45,794 nt of DNA from Pseudomonadota bacterium (GCA_005777805.1 SXLG01000123.1:1-45794); one strand, 5' to 3'; counted from the stretch's first letter, positions 18,478-28,657 are shown. Notes: generated by a model from the sequence alone, not told the origin. Program-made: numbers and translations.

Positions 18478-18774
18478 TCAAGCGCCGCCTGTCCGTTGGT
18501 CCAGTCTGGCCAGAGCAGCGAGTGCGGCCCCTTCGAGTTCGGCGCGGATGATCGCGTAGTCGTCGTCGGAGAGCCTGCCGGTCGCGTGGTCGAGTTCGGC
18601 CTCGCGGATCGCGGCCAGGGCCCGGTCTCGCGCCGCAGCAAGCTCACTGCGCTCGGTGATCGAGGTGGAACCGCCGGCTGGGGCGATCTCACTCGCGGGC
18701 ACGGGAGCGAGCAGCGGCCACGCCACGAGCGCGGCCACGCCGACGACGAGCAGAATCCCGGCGGTCATCAGCAT
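18478..18774 (-). CDS. CcmI-like small membrane protein of the cytochrome c biogenesis cluster
   Basis: Single N-terminal TM helix followed by a helical AAARDRALAAIREAELDHATGRLSDDDYAIIRAELE segment; lies directly after ccmH. Confidence 0.6.
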   Translation of the reverse strand: MLMTAGILLVVGVAALVAWPLLAPVPASEIAPAGGSTSITERSELAAARDRALAAIREAELDHATGRLSDDDYAIIRAELEGAALAALARLDQRTGGA

Positions 18775-18778
18775 GCCG

Positions 18779-19370
18779 CTAGCTCCTCTCGTCGAAGCGC
18801 CGCAGGGCTTCGTCGAGGCGCGCGCGGGCGGCGGGGTCGGCCAACTCGGAGGCCTCTCGCCCGAGAGCTGTCGAGTGATCGGGCAATGCGGCCGTTTGGC
18901 GGCGCCAACGCAGGAGCACGAGCGCGACGATCAACAGCCCCACGCCGATCACCACGAAGGGCATGATCCACGCTGCGAGGTTGAAGCCCCGCATGGTCGG
19001 CGCCGAGAGGATCTTCTCGCCGTACTTCTGCTCGAAGTAGCTGAAGATCTCCTCCCGGCTCATGCCCGCCGCGAGCTGTTCGGCAATCTCCGCCTTGAGC
19101 GGGATCCCGGATGGACAATTGACGTGGTTGCAGGAATGGACCGTCAAGCCGCAACCACACTGGCAGGTGAGGCCGGTCTCGATCTCACTCTGCGTCGGCG
19201 GTGGCTCGGCGGCCACGGCGTATCCCCCGAACGGCAGCAGCGCCGCGAGCACCAGCGCCCGCACGAGGACTCCGCCGGCGCGCACCGCCCGTCGCCACCG
19301 GTGGGGCACGATTCCGGCCCGGAGGCACGACGTCGCCCCGCCCAGCACCTGGTCCACGCTCACCGGTCCG
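18779..19370 (-). CDS. ccmH: CcmH/CycL-like cytochrome c-type biogenesis protein
   Basis: TGLTCQCGCGLTVHSCNHVNCPSGIPLKAEIAEQLAAGMSREEIFSYFEQKYGEKILSAP then a TM helix. Start uncertain; the ORF extends to 19420 and overlaps ccmF. Confidence 0.8.
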
Positions 19371-19373
19371 GCC

Positions 19374-21365
19374 CTATTCCATCGCCGCGCGCCCGACCTC
19401 GGCCGCGGCACCCACCGCAACCTGGCGCTCGGCCCACGACGGCCACATGCAGATGCCCGTGCCCAGTGCCATCACCAAGCCACCGATCCACATCCACGAG
19501 ACCAGTGGATTGACGAAAACCTGGAAGATCGCCGCACCGGTCTTCACGTCGTAACTCGCCAGCACGACGTAGAGGTCCTCGCCGAGCGTCGAGCGGATCG
19601 AGACCTCGGTCGTCGGCTGCTCGGGTTTCTTGTAGAAACGCTTCTCGGGGTAGACCATGCCCAGCGCGCGACCGCCCGAGGAGATCGCGACATTGGCCGC
19701 AGTAAAGAGCACATGGGGAGTATCGCCGTTCGTCACGCCCTCGTAGGTCAAGGTGTAGCCGCCGATCTCGAGGCTCTCGCCGGGCGCCAGGGATTTCTGT
19801 AATTCGAGCTTGAAGATCGACGAAGCAACGATACCGACGAACACCAACACCACGCCGACGTGCACGACGTAGCCGCCGTAGCGCCGGCGGTTCTTGCCGA
19901 TCAGCCGCGAGAGCGCGACAGGCAGCCTCTCCCCCATCACGGCGCGACGCACCCGTGCCCCGCGCCAGAACTCGACCACCACCGTCGCCAGAGCAAATGT
20001 CGAGATCGAGAACGCGACGATCGCATAGAAGTTGCCCGCTCCCGCGCCGAGCGCGATCAGCCCGACCGCAACGCCCGCCGTGACCGAGACGCCGAAGCTA
20101 CGCTTGAGGCTCGTCCAGGTGGCGCGCCGCCAGGCGATCACCGGGCCCACACCCATCAGGAAGACCAGCGCCACCGCAAGGGGCGCGCCCACGCGATTGA
20201 AGAAGGGCGGCCCGACGGTAATCTTGACGCCGCGCACCCACTCCGAGAGCACCGGGAAAACCGTGCCCCAGAAGATGGTGAACGCGATCCCGACCAGGAT
20301 CAGGTTGTTGAGCAAGAAGGCCGCCTCGCGCGAGAACACGCTCTCGAGCTCGTTGCGGCCGCGCAGCAGCGGCAAGCGCCATACAAGCAGGCCGATCGCG
20401 ATCGTCAGTACGACTCCGAGAAAGATCAGGAAGAAGGGGCCGAGCCCCGACTGCGTGAACGAATGCACCGACGAGATCACGCCCGAACGGGTCAGGAAGG
20501 TGCCAAAGATCGTGAGCCCGAAGGTCAGAATCACCAGCACCATGTTCCAGACCTTCAGCATGTCCTTCTTCTCCTGGATCATCACCGAGTGCAGGAAGGC
20601 GCTCGAGGTGAGCCAGGGCATGAAGGCTGCGTTCTCGACCGGATCCCATGCCCAGTAGCCGCCCCAGCCGAGCACGACGTAGGCCCACGCCGCACCGAAG
20701 AGGTTGCCGAGCATCAGGAAGAACCACGAAAAGAGCGTCCAGCGCCGGGTGGCGCGGATCCAGCCGTCGCCGAGCCGACCGGTCGCGAGTGCCGCGATCG
20801 CGAACGCAAACGGCACGGTGGTCGAGACGAAGCCGAGGTAGAGCGAGGGCGGATGGATCGTCATCCAATAATTCTGGAGGAGCGGGTTCAGATCCGAGCC
20901 CTCGGTCGGCGTGAAGGGCAGGCGCTCGAACGGATCGGTGACGAAGACCAGCAGGGCGAGAAAGAACGAGCCCGTGGTCAGCAGCGTCGCCGTCACCCAG
21001 GGCATGAAGGCGCGGTTGCGGTGGCGGTTCTGCACCAGCACCACCGCGGTGCAGGCGGCGAGCAGAAAAGCCCACCAGAGCAGCGAACCCTTCATCCCGC
21101 CCCAGAGGGCCGCGATCGTGTACCAGAGCGGCAGGGTCGAGGAACTGTACGCAGCGACATATTCCACGTTGAAATCGTGCTGCAGGAGCAGCCCGAGCAG
21201 TGCTGCGACAGCGATGCCGGTGAGACCGCAGAAGGCCCACGCGGCGTTTTCACCCACTCGGGCCCAGTCGTGGTCACGCCGCATGGCGCCGACGAGACTC
21301 GCCACGACGCCGAGCACACCGACGCCAAAGCCCAGCACCAGTGCGAGCCGCCCGACTTCGGTCAT
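19374..21365 (-). CDS. ccmF: Heme lyase CcmF/NrfE family
   Basis: Polytopic; WWD motif WGGYWAWDPVENAAFMPWL; FGTFLTRSGVISSVHSF. Confidence 0.93.
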   Translation of the reverse strand: MTEVGRLALVLGFGVGVLGVVASLVGAMRRDHDWARVGENAAWAFCGLTGIAVAALLGLLLQHDFNVEYVAAYSSSTLPLWYTIAALWGGMKGSLLWWAFLLAACTAVVLVQNRHRNRAFMPWVTATLLTTGSFFLALLVFVTDPFERLPFTPTEGSDLNPLLQNYWMTIHPPSLYLGFVSTTVPFAFAIAALATGRLGDGWIRATRRWTLFSWFFLMLGNLFGAAWAYVVLGWGGYWAWDPVENAAFMPWLTSSAFLHSVMIQEKKDMLKVWNMVLVILTFGLTIFGTFLTRSGVISSVHSFTQSGLGPFFLIFLGVVLTIAIGLLVWRLPLLRGRNELESVFSREAAFLLNNLILVGIAFTIFWGTVFPVLSEWVRGVKITVGPPFFNRVGAPLAVALVFLMGVGPVIAWRRATWTSLKRSFGVSVTAGVAVGLIALGAGAGNFYAIVAFSISTFALATVVVEFWRGARVRRAVMGERLPVALSRLIGKNRRRYGGYVVHVGVVLVFVGIVASSIFKLELQKSLAPGESLEIGGYTLTYEGVTNGDTPHVLFTAANVAISSGGRALGMVYPEKRFYKKPEQPTTEVSIRSTLGEDLYVVLASYDVKTGAAIFQVFVNPLVSWMWIGGLVMALGTGICMWPSWAERQVAVGAAAEVGRAAME

Positions 21366-21389
21366 CGCCGTGGCCCTGCGAGTGCGGCT

Positions 21390-21917
21390 TCAGCCATCCG
21401 CGACAACGCCATCCGGGACGGTCTCGCGCGGGGTTCCGACCGCCGCCGCGGCGGCATCGGGCATCGCTTCGGGTTCGAGCTCCGCCTCGTATTTTGACGG
21501 GCAAGTGGTGAGCAGCGTCTCGGCCGCGAAGACCCCCTCGTGGACACGCCCTTCGACGATGACGTCGCGATCCTCACCGAACATATCGGGCAGGATGCCG
21601 TTGTAGCGCACCGGGAGCCGTGCCTTCGCGAACTCTTCCGGTGCGACCACAGGACGCGGCATGTGGACGTCGGTCTTCGGGGGGATCGGCACGATGGCAA
21701 ACGCCAAATCTAGAGTTGCCGGGTCCCACTCGACCGATCCTCCGGCGACGCGGCCCGCCAGGCGCAGGGGCTGGCCGTCATGCGCACCCCGCGAGGCGGC
21801 CCACTCCTCCACCGTCATGAAGTAGGCGGAGGTCTCGCTGACGGCGGTCCAGATCAGTGCAGCGACGGCGCCGACGATCACGAATGAGCCGAACGCGAAC
21901 TTGGTCTTTCGATCCAC
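21390..21917 (-). CDS. ccmE: Cytochrome c maturation protein CcmE, CxxxY variant
   Basis: TM helix then an OB-fold-like region VRYNGILPDMFGEDRDVIVEGRVHEGVFAAETLLTTCPSKYEAE; CPSKY replaces the canonical HxxxY. Confidence 0.88.
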   Translation of the reverse strand: MDRKTKFAFGSFVIVGAVAALIWTAVSETSAYFMTVEEWAASRGAHDGQPLRLAGRVAGGSVEWDPATLDLAFAIVPIPPKTDVHMPRPVVAPEEFAKARLPVRYNGILPDMFGEDRDVIVEGRVHEGVFAAETLLTTCPSKYEAELEPEAMPDAAAAAVGTPRETVPDGVVADG

Positions 21918-22324
21918 GAGGGGTTGGAGGGGAAGCTAACCCATGCCATACGGGGCGGCAACGCGACCCCGGAGCCCGCGCGCGCGGCTGTCCGGCGCTG
22001 GCCGAGAGGCACCCTGCAAACGCGATGGCGAAGTACACCGCGCACGCGACGGATCCGGGGCACGCGGCCGGCGCTCGTCGAGGGGGCGACCCGGAGGAGG
22101 CGACAATGGCGGAGGCAGTGCGGCGGAGCGTGACGGCAGGCCGGGCACGACAGTGCGACGGCGGCTTGCCGCGTCTGCCCCACTTAGGCCGGACGCAAAG
22201 CTCGATAGCACGGCGCACGCGCCCCGCCGCGCCGGCCAAGTGCCGCCGCTGGCTGGCCGAGCTGCCCGGAGCGAAGCGCCGCGCATCGAGCGATCACACC
22301 GCTGCGCGCAAGCGGTGGCACTGG

Positions 22325-23332
22325 ATGGCGGGGTTCTGGTTTGCGGCGCTCGTCGTCGGTGTTGTCCTCTCGCCCGACGCTGCCGACATCGCCCGCGCCG
22401 CACGAGAGGTTCCCGCCGGTACTGCGGCCCCCGCCGCCCTGGCTGCGACTGCCGGGCCGGCGGTGCGGGCAAGTACAGTCGTCCGGGCGACAGACGCCGC
22501 CGCGGCGCCGGCACCCGCCGCAGTGGCGGCCAGTGGCGCGTGGCGCGACGCCCTCGCGGCCGCATTCATGGGCGTCGTCGAAGGCCTGACCGAGTTCCTG
22601 CCGGTCTCGTCCACAGGCCATCTCATCCTGGTTGGACACTTTCTGCACTACGGATCGCCGGCCTTCGAGATCGTGATTCAGCTCGGCGCGATGTTTGCGC
22701 TGACCTGGTGCTACCGCGAACGCCTGCTGCTTCTCGCAGGCGGCCTCCTGCGCGACGCCACAGCCCGTGCCCTCGCCGTTCGCCTCGCCATGGCTTTCCT
22801 GCCCGCGGCCCTGGCAGGCTTCGCGCTCGGCGACTTCGTCGAGAGCCACCTCTTCCGACCCGAGTTCGTCGCGGCAATGCTCGTCGCTGGCGGCGTCGTC
22901 CTGCTCGTCAGCGACAGCCCGGATCGCCGCGGCCGCACCCACGCGATCGAGGACATCACCCTCTTGCAGGCCCTCGTGATCGGTTGCGGCCAGACGGTAG
23001 CCCTCCTGCCCGGCGTGTCGCGCTCGGGCGCCACAATCGTGAGTGGGCTGCTGGCCGGCCTCGATCGCCGCGTCGCAACCGAATTCTCTTTCCTGCTGGC
23101 GCTGCCGACGATGTACGCCGCCGGCGGCTACACCCTGCTGCGCGCGCATGACACCCTTGCGGCCGAGCTCGGCGCGGGCACCCTCATCGGCCTCGTGACG
23201 GCCTACGTCACGGCATTGGTGGTGATCCGCGCATTCCTCAGGTTCGTCGAAACGAACACGCTCCGGCCTTTCGGCTGGTACCGGATCGCCGCGGGTATCG
23301 GCATCGGCGCGGTCTTCCTCTTTGCAAGCTGA
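22325..23332 (+). CDS. uppP: Undecaprenyl-diphosphatase with N-terminal extension
   Basis: GVVEGLTEFLPVSSTGHLIL and LLPGVSRSGATI motifs; about 75-residue hydrophobic/Ala-Pro N-terminal extension. Confidence 0.9.
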   Translation: MAGFWFAALVVGVVLSPDAADIARAAREVPAGTAAPAALAATAGPAVRASTVVRATDAAAAPAPAAVAASGAWRDALAAAFMGVVEGLTEFLPVSSTGHLILVGHFLHYGSPAFEIVIQLGAMFALTWCYRERLLLLAGGLLRDATARALAVRLAMAFLPAALAGFALGDFVESHLFRPEFVAAMLVAGGVVLLVSDSPDRRGRTHAIEDITLLQALVIGCGQTVALLPGVSRSGATIVSGLLAGLDRRVATEFSFLLALPTMYAAGGYTLLRAHDTLAAELGAGTLIGLVTAYVTALVVIRAFLRFVETNTLRPFGWYRIAAGIGIGAVFLFAS

Positions 23333-23431
23333 ACGACCAACCCAGGCCATGGCTGGCAAATGCAGTGGTTGACCATCTCGGAGCGGGCTGTCGCGACCAG
23401 CCGCTCCCACCCTCGCCGGGCGGGAGCGAAC

Positions 23432-24976
23432 TCAATCGTCTCTCGTAGACACGGTGCCGGGGCCGGCGAGGGCGTCGGCCACGCGATCGAGGGCGATGCT
23501 GCGCGAGCCCTTCGCCAGAACAATAGTCTTGCCGGTGGCGGGCACAAGTTCGCGCAGTGCAGCAAGCGCCTCGCGCGCATCGGCCACGTCGCGGCAAACC
23601 ACATCCGCCCTGCTGACGTGAGCCGCGATTTCGGCGGCGAGCGGTCCAACCGCAATCAGCACGGTTTCGGACGGTACGCGGCGCGCGATGGTGCGCCCGA
23701 CCTCGCGATGCAGCTCGCGCTCGGCCGGACCGAGCTCGAGCATGTCGCCGACCACGAGCACGAGACGCTCGTCCGCGCGCCGGATCGCCACCGCCGTCTC
23801 GACCGCAGCAGCGAGCGACGCCGGATTGGAGTTGTAGCTGTCGTCGAGCACAAACCAGGGCCGATCCTGGGCTGGGCGCGGTGCCAAGCGGTGCGCCGGC
23901 GCGGTGAGACCCGCCAGGCCACGCTCGATCGCGGCCTCGACGGAAGCCTCGCTGCTGGCTTCGGGCACGGTCAGCTCGCGCGCCACCGCCACGGCAAACG
24001 CCGCGGCCCAGGCCGCCGGTGCGCCCAGCAGAGGCACGCGCCACTGCTGCGTTCGGCCGGCCGGATCGCGCAGCTCGAACACAGTGGCGCCGCGCTCGAG
24101 GCCGATCTCGGCGAGCTGCCAGTCATCGTCCGGAGACGTGCCGAGGGTCCGCACCTCGGCCGACCGCAGGGCGCGGGCCGCGGCCACCAGGCGAGGTTCG
24201 GCTGAACCGATCAGCGCCCGGCCACCGGGGCGGAGGCCGCTCAGAATCTCGCACTCGGCGGCGATCACACCCTCGAGGCTGCCGAGGCCCTCGAGATGCT
24301 CGGCGAACGCCGCGGTGATGACGCACAGGTCGGGACGCGCCATGGCCGCAAGTCGTGTCAGTTCACCGGGCGCGCTCGTCCCCAATTCAAGGACGGCGAA
24401 GCGCGCCTCGCGCGGCACGTCGAGCAGAGTGAGCGGCGCGCTGACCTGGGAGTTGGCGTTGCCACGGGTCGCGGCGGTGGCACCGAGTTGCGCCAGCACC
24501 GCGGCCACGGCCTCCTTGGTCGTCGTCTTGCCGTTGCTGCCGGCGATCCCGACGACCGAACCCACCAGCTCATCACGCCAGGAAGCGCCGAGGGCCTGCA
24601 ACGCAAGCGTTGTATCTGGAACCTGGATGAGCACAGCACCGGCCGGCACGGCGACGTCCGGTCGCATGACGAGCGCACCGGCGGCGCCGGCGGCGCAGGC
24701 TCGCGCGACGAAGTCGTGCCCGTCCGAACGCGCTCCCGGCAGTGCGACGAAGAGGGCGCCGCGCGCAACATGACGCGAATCGAGCGCGCCGCGGAGGAAC
24801 CGACGTGCGGGATCGCCCGCGATGATCTCGCCACCCGTGCGCCGGGCGATCTCCCGAGCCGTCAGGTCCAAACGCCCACATCTCCCGCTGCTCGCGGCCG
24901 GACCCCGTGCCCGACCCCCCGGCCGCAACCCCCAGGGCCACGCCGACTGGCTCTCTACCAACGAACCCGCCGACAT
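23432..24976 (-). CDS. murF: UDP-N-acetylmuramoyl-tripeptide--D-alanyl-D-alanine ligase
   Basis: GIAGSNGKTTTKEAVAAVL; TRGNANSQVSAPLTLL; LELGTSAPGEL; DDSYNSNPASLAAAVE. Confidence 0.93.
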   Translation of the reverse strand: MSAGSLVESQSAWPWGLRPGGRARGPAASSGRCGRLDLTAREIARRTGGEIIAGDPARRFLRGALDSRHVARGALFVALPGARSDGHDFVARACAAGAAGALVMRPDVAVPAGAVLIQVPDTTLALQALGASWRDELVGSVVGIAGSNGKTTTKEAVAAVLAQLGATAATRGNANSQVSAPLTLLDVPREARFAVLELGTSAPGELTRLAAMARPDLCVITAAFAEHLEGLGSLEGVIAAECEILSGLRPGGRALIGSAEPRLVAAARALRSAEVRTLGTSPDDDWQLAEIGLERGATVFELRDPAGRTQQWRVPLLGAPAAWAAAFAVAVARELTVPEASSEASVEAAIERGLAGLTAPAHRLAPRPAQDRPWFVLDDSYNSNPASLAAAVETAVAIRRADERLVLVVGDMLELGPAERELHREVGRTIARRVPSETVLIAVGPLAAEIAAHVSRADVVCRDVADAREALAALRELVPATGKTIVLAKGSRSIALDRVADALAGPGTVSTRDD

Positions 24977-25384
24977 GCCGCACCGGCCTCGCTGCACATC
25001 GTGACGTGGGAGGGCCCGTTGCCGACACCAGCCGAGCCGGGCACATGCCGCACCGCTTGGCCGGACCACCGAGGTGAAGAGAGCGACGCAACCGACGCCC
25101 CGCGGCTCCACGTCCAGATCGGCCACCGCACCTCGCCGAGGCTCGGTGCGGCCCAAGTTCCCTGTAGCCAACGCCCCTGATGGCTCGGGTGGCGCTGCAT
25201 CGCGCTTCGGCGGCTCGGTGCGGCCGGCGTTCCCCGTAGCCAACGCCCCCAACGCCCTGATCTACCGCCACTCCCCCGGCCGCTCAGGGGGACAGCCGGC
25301 CTGCGGATCGCACCGAGCTTGTCACCGACGGCGATTTTTCGAGTGGCTACGCCGGCTCAGGGCGGCAGACGGCCTGCGGATCGC
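24973..25384. repeat. Three separate imperfect direct-repeat pairs (offsets 70, 72, 73 bp)
   Basis: ACATGCCGCACCG at 24973 and 25043; GCTCGGTGCGGCC...GTAGCCAACGCCCC at 25141 and 25213 (33/37 identical); GCTCAGGG...CGGCCTGCGGATCGC at 25282 and 25355 (27/30). Confidence 0.8.
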
Positions 25385-25438
25385 CCCCCCGCTGCGGTCA
25401 CAGAGCCCGGATTCCCGCCCGATGAGCACTGTGGCACG

Positions 25439-26620
25439 ATGCGCCCGCCAGTGAACCATGCGAGCAACAGGGCGGCGGATGCCGTCATGGGTCAGTCGTC
25501 ACAGCAACCGAGTTCCGCGCTGCGCGGGCAGGCGATGGTCGCACTCGGTGGTGGCGCGTCCATCGGTCTCCAGCTTGGTTTGACGCAGGCCTACTTCCTC
25601 GGCCGCTGGGGCCCAATCCTCCTGTCGTCCATCGCCGGGGCGCTCTTTGGCGGCGCCGGGCTCGTGCTCTGGGTCAAGGTCTTTCCCCGCTTCAACCGCC
25701 TCGGCCGCGCCTGGGCCGTCTCCCTCCAGGGCCTGTGCGCGGTGGTCGTGATGACCTCCATTTCTTTCCTGGTCAGCAACCTGGTCGCGTTCCTCACCAG
25801 AAGCACGACGATGTTCCACCCCTACAGCGGCGGGAATCTGATCGTCGAGATCCCGGCATGGCGCGTTGCCTGGGGTCCCTTCGTCGCTTTCGCCTTGCCG
25901 ATTCTGCCCGCGGCGTTTCTGGTCGTCATGGCCTTCAACCGCGGCTGGTGGCCTATCTTTCAGCTCGAGAAGCGCGAGACCCACGCCCGCGCGCTCGCCG
26001 CACAAGCCCAATTCGAGGCATTGCGCGCCCAGATCAACCCTCACTTCCTCTTCAACAGCCTCAACTCCATAGCCCAGCTGATTTCGACCGATCCCGCGCA
26101 AGCGGAAAAGTGTGTGGAACGTCTGGCCGAGGTGTTCCGCTACCTCCTTCGCACCTCCAATCAAAACTTCGTGTCGCTGGGCGATGAGCTCGAGATCGCC
26201 GATGCCTATCTCGATATCGAACGCGCGCGCTTCGGCGACCGGCTACAGGTCTCGCTGCGGGTGGACGAGGCCCTGCGCCGGCGCTGGGTTCCACCGCTGA
26301 TCCTGCAACCGCTGGTCGAGACCGCCGTCCGCCACGGCGTCTCATGCAAAATCGGAGGGGGCGAGGTCTGGATCGCCGCCCGGCTCGTCGGTGACGAACT
26401 CGAGCTGACGGTTGGCGACACCGGAGTGGGAATCGCGGGCGAAGCCGATAGCGCCTTCACGCGCGGGGTGGGATTGCGCAACGTCCACGACCGGCTGGTC
26501 ACGCTCTTCGGCCAACGCTACGCTCCCTCGATCGAATCCGCCTCCGGTAGCGGCACGCGGGTCACGATCCGACTGCCCCGGGTGGCGGGCGAGCTCGGCG
26601 ATCACGGAGAGCTTCATTGA
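25439..26620 (+). CDS. LytS/YehU-type sensor histidine kinase
   Basis: TM segments; QFEALRAQINPHFLFNSLNSIAQLI; C-terminal HATPase DTGVGI...GVGLRNVHDRL. Confidence 0.9.
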   Translation: MRPPVNHASNRAADAVMGQSSQQPSSALRGQAMVALGGGASIGLQLGLTQAYFLGRWGPILLSSIAGALFGGAGLVLWVKVFPRFNRLGRAWAVSLQGLCAVVVMTSISFLVSNLVAFLTRSTTMFHPYSGGNLIVEIPAWRVAWGPFVAFALPILPAAFLVVMAFNRGWWPIFQLEKRETHARALAAQAQFEALRAQINPHFLFNSLNSIAQLISTDPAQAEKCVERLAEVFRYLLRTSNQNFVSLGDELEIADAYLDIERARFGDRLQVSLRVDEALRRRWVPPLILQPLVETAVRHGVSCKIGGGEVWIAARLVGDELELTVGDTGVGIAGEADSAFTRGVGLRNVHDRLVTLFGQRYAPSIESASGSGTRVTIRLPRVAGELGDHGELH

Positions 26621-26622
26621 CG

Positions 26623-27390
26623 ATGGAAATCCGGACGCTTGTGGTGGACGACGAACCGTTGGCGCGCAAACGCCTGCGCGGCTTTCTCGAGAAAATCGAC
26701 GATATCCGTCTGGTCGGTGAAGCCGAGGACGGCCGTACCGCGGTCGAGATGATCGCGATCCAGAAGCCCGATCTCGTCTTCATGGATGTCCAGATGCCCG
26801 GCGAGGATGGCTTCGCCGTGCTGCGTGGCCTGGAAGACCTGCCTTGGATCGTCTTCGCAACGGCCCACGACGAGTACGCGGTCAAGGCCTTCGAGGTGGA
26901 AGCGGTCGACTACCTCCTCAAGCCCTTCGCGCAGACCCGCGTCACCGAGGCCGTGGCGCGCGTGCGCGAGAGAATGGAGGCGTCCGAAGCGCCACCCCGG
27001 CTCGACGCCGTGGCGCGAATCGAGCGCCTGGCGCACCCCGACGCGCGCAACTCCTACGCGCGGCAGATTCCAGTCCACGGCTCGCGCAAGATCATCGTTC
27101 TGCCCATCGACGAGATCCTCTGGTTCGGCGTCGAGTCCCGTCTCGTCTACGCCCACATCGAGGAACGCTCGTACATGACTAATTTCACGCTGCGCGACCT
27201 CGAGGAACGCCTCGATCCGGAGGTTTTCTTCCGCGCCCACAAATCCCGGCTGGTGAACCTGAGGCGCCTCAGGGAAATCGCGCGCACACCAAGCGGCCGT
27301 TTGCGGCTCGTGCTGAACGATCCGGCCGCGACCGAGGTCGAACTTTCGCGGGTCCAGGCCCGCGCGCTGCGCGAGCGCCTCGGCTGGTAG
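26623..27390 (+). CDS. LytTR-family response regulator
   Basis: Receiver VVDDEPLARKRL...DLVFMDVQMP...LLKPF; LytTR region IDEILWFGVESRLVYAH...FFRAHKSRLVNLRRL. Two nt after the kinase stop. Confidence 0.93.
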   Translation: MEIRTLVVDDEPLARKRLRGFLEKIDDIRLVGEAEDGRTAVEMIAIQKPDLVFMDVQMPGEDGFAVLRGLEDLPWIVFATAHDEYAVKAFEVEAVDYLLKPFAQTRVTEAVARVRERMEASEAPPRLDAVARIERLAHPDARNSYARQIPVHGSRKIIVLPIDEILWFGVESRLVYAHIEERSYMTNFTLRDLEERLDPEVFFRAHKSRLVNLRRLREIARTPSGRLRLVLNDPAATEVELSRVQARALRERLGW

Positions 27391-27409
27391 GCACGGCGCC
27401 GCTCCGCGC

Positions 27410-28657
27410 CTAGGGCTCGAGCTTCGCCATCACCTTGCCACTTTCGAGGTCGACGATCTCGATCTCGACCCCCTCGTCCACACCGGCGGCCGCGGCTTCG
27501 GCCCGCACGGCGGCGCGCATCTTGCCGAGCCAGCTCTCGCGCATCATCGGCGGCATTTGATCCATCGGGAAGCCCGCCATCAGCACGCGACCACGTGCCG
27601 CTGCCGGCCACTCAACGCGGGCGATCTTCGGCCCGGCCACCGGATGCGCACGAAAAACGCGCTCGACGCGCGCCGGAAACCCGGCCTTCCCCGCCGCGAT
27701 CGGTGGCGACGCGGCGGGGGCCACTGCGGACGACCCGGACGCCGGTACCGGTGCGACGCCGCCGGGCACTGCCGGTGGGGCGAGTCGCTCCGCAGCGAGT
27801 TGCGCGGCCCGAGTCAGATCTCCGCCGGTCTCGGTCGCTGCATCAAGCAAGGTCTGCAGGCGGCGGCGGACGTCGGGGTCCGTGGCCGCCTCACGCGCCC
27901 GCTCGACGGCGGCGCGCGCCTCGTCCCGCTTGCCTTGAGCATCGAACACGATGCCCAGGTTGAAGTGGGCCTTGTAGAAATCCGGTTTGCTGGCAATGAC
28001 CGCCGCGAACTCGCGCTGGGCGCCGACCGGGTCACCACTCTCGAAGCGCATGGTACCGAGATCGGTCCGGACCTCCGGGTCGTTTGGGGTCACCGCGAGC
28101 AGCTTTTCGTACCAGCCGATTGCAGTCTTGGTATCGCGTTTGTCGTAAGCGAGATTGCCGAGACCGCGCAGAGCTTCGGTGTTCTCGGGCTCGATCTCGA
28201 GCACATGATTGAAGGCGTCCTGAGCCTGCGACGCGTAGGCGCGGTCCATCTGTGAGGCCCGGTAGAGCATGCGGCTAAGCTGGCTCCAGCGGGCGAGATC
28301 CTTGGGTGCGGCCTCGGCCTGCCGGCGCGAGTCGGCGAGCATCGTGCGCACCTCTTCGGGCAGCTCGACGGCCGGCGGCGCGCTCGCCACACCACTCGGG
28401 GCCGCGGCACCGCTAGCCTTGGCCGAGGCCATGGGCGCACCCTCGCCCGGCTTGGGCGGCCTTGGCGTCTGTTCGCCATAGAGGAAGTGAAGCCACCAAC
28501 CCGCCCCGAGCAGTGCGACCAGCACAAAAACTACAAGCCCCGCCGGGCGGAGCACAGGCCGTGTCGTTACCCCGGTCAGCGCCTGACCACACTTCGCGCA
28601 GAAGCCGTCGCCGGGGCGCGTGGCGTGGCCGCATTCGGGACAGAACTTGAAAGGCAT
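27410..28657 (-). CDS. Zinc-ribbon / TM / TPR protein
   Basis: MPFKFCPECGHATRPGDGFCAKCGQAL, a TM helix, then TPR repeats (AFNHVLEIEPENTEALRGLGNLAYDKRDTKTAIGWYEKLLAVTPNDPEV). Confidence 0.85.
   Translation of the reverse strand: MPFKFCPECGHATRPGDGFCAKCGQALTGVTTRPVLRPAGLVVFVLVALLGAGWWLHFLYGEQTPRPPKPGEGAPMASAKASGAAAPSGVASAPPAVELPEEVRTMLADSRRQAEAAPKDLARWSQLSRMLYRASQMDRAYASQAQDAFNHVLEIEPENTEALRGLGNLAYDKRDTKTAIGWYEKLLAVTPNDPEVRTDLGTMRFESGDPVGAQREFAAVIASKPDFYKAHFNLGIVFDAQGKRDEARAAVERAREAATDPDVRRRLQTLLDAATETGGDLTRAAQLAAERLAPPAVPGGVAPVPASGSSAVAPAASPPIAAGKAGFPARVERVFRAHPVAGPKIARVEWPAAARGRVLMAGFPMDQMPPMMRESWLGKMRAAVRAEAAAAGVDEGVEIEIVDLESGKVMAKLEP

Noticed and set aside
19374-21606. Long plus-strand ORFs opposite ccmF/ccmE
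   Set aside because: Antisense of well-supported membrane protein genes; highly charged His/Arg/Asp-rich translation typical of spurious ORFs.
24973-25384. CRISPR-like array (repeats of ~30 bp at ~70-bp spacing)
   Set aside because: Each repeat occurs only twice, copies are imperfect and the three pairs differ in sequence; no cas genes are nearby.
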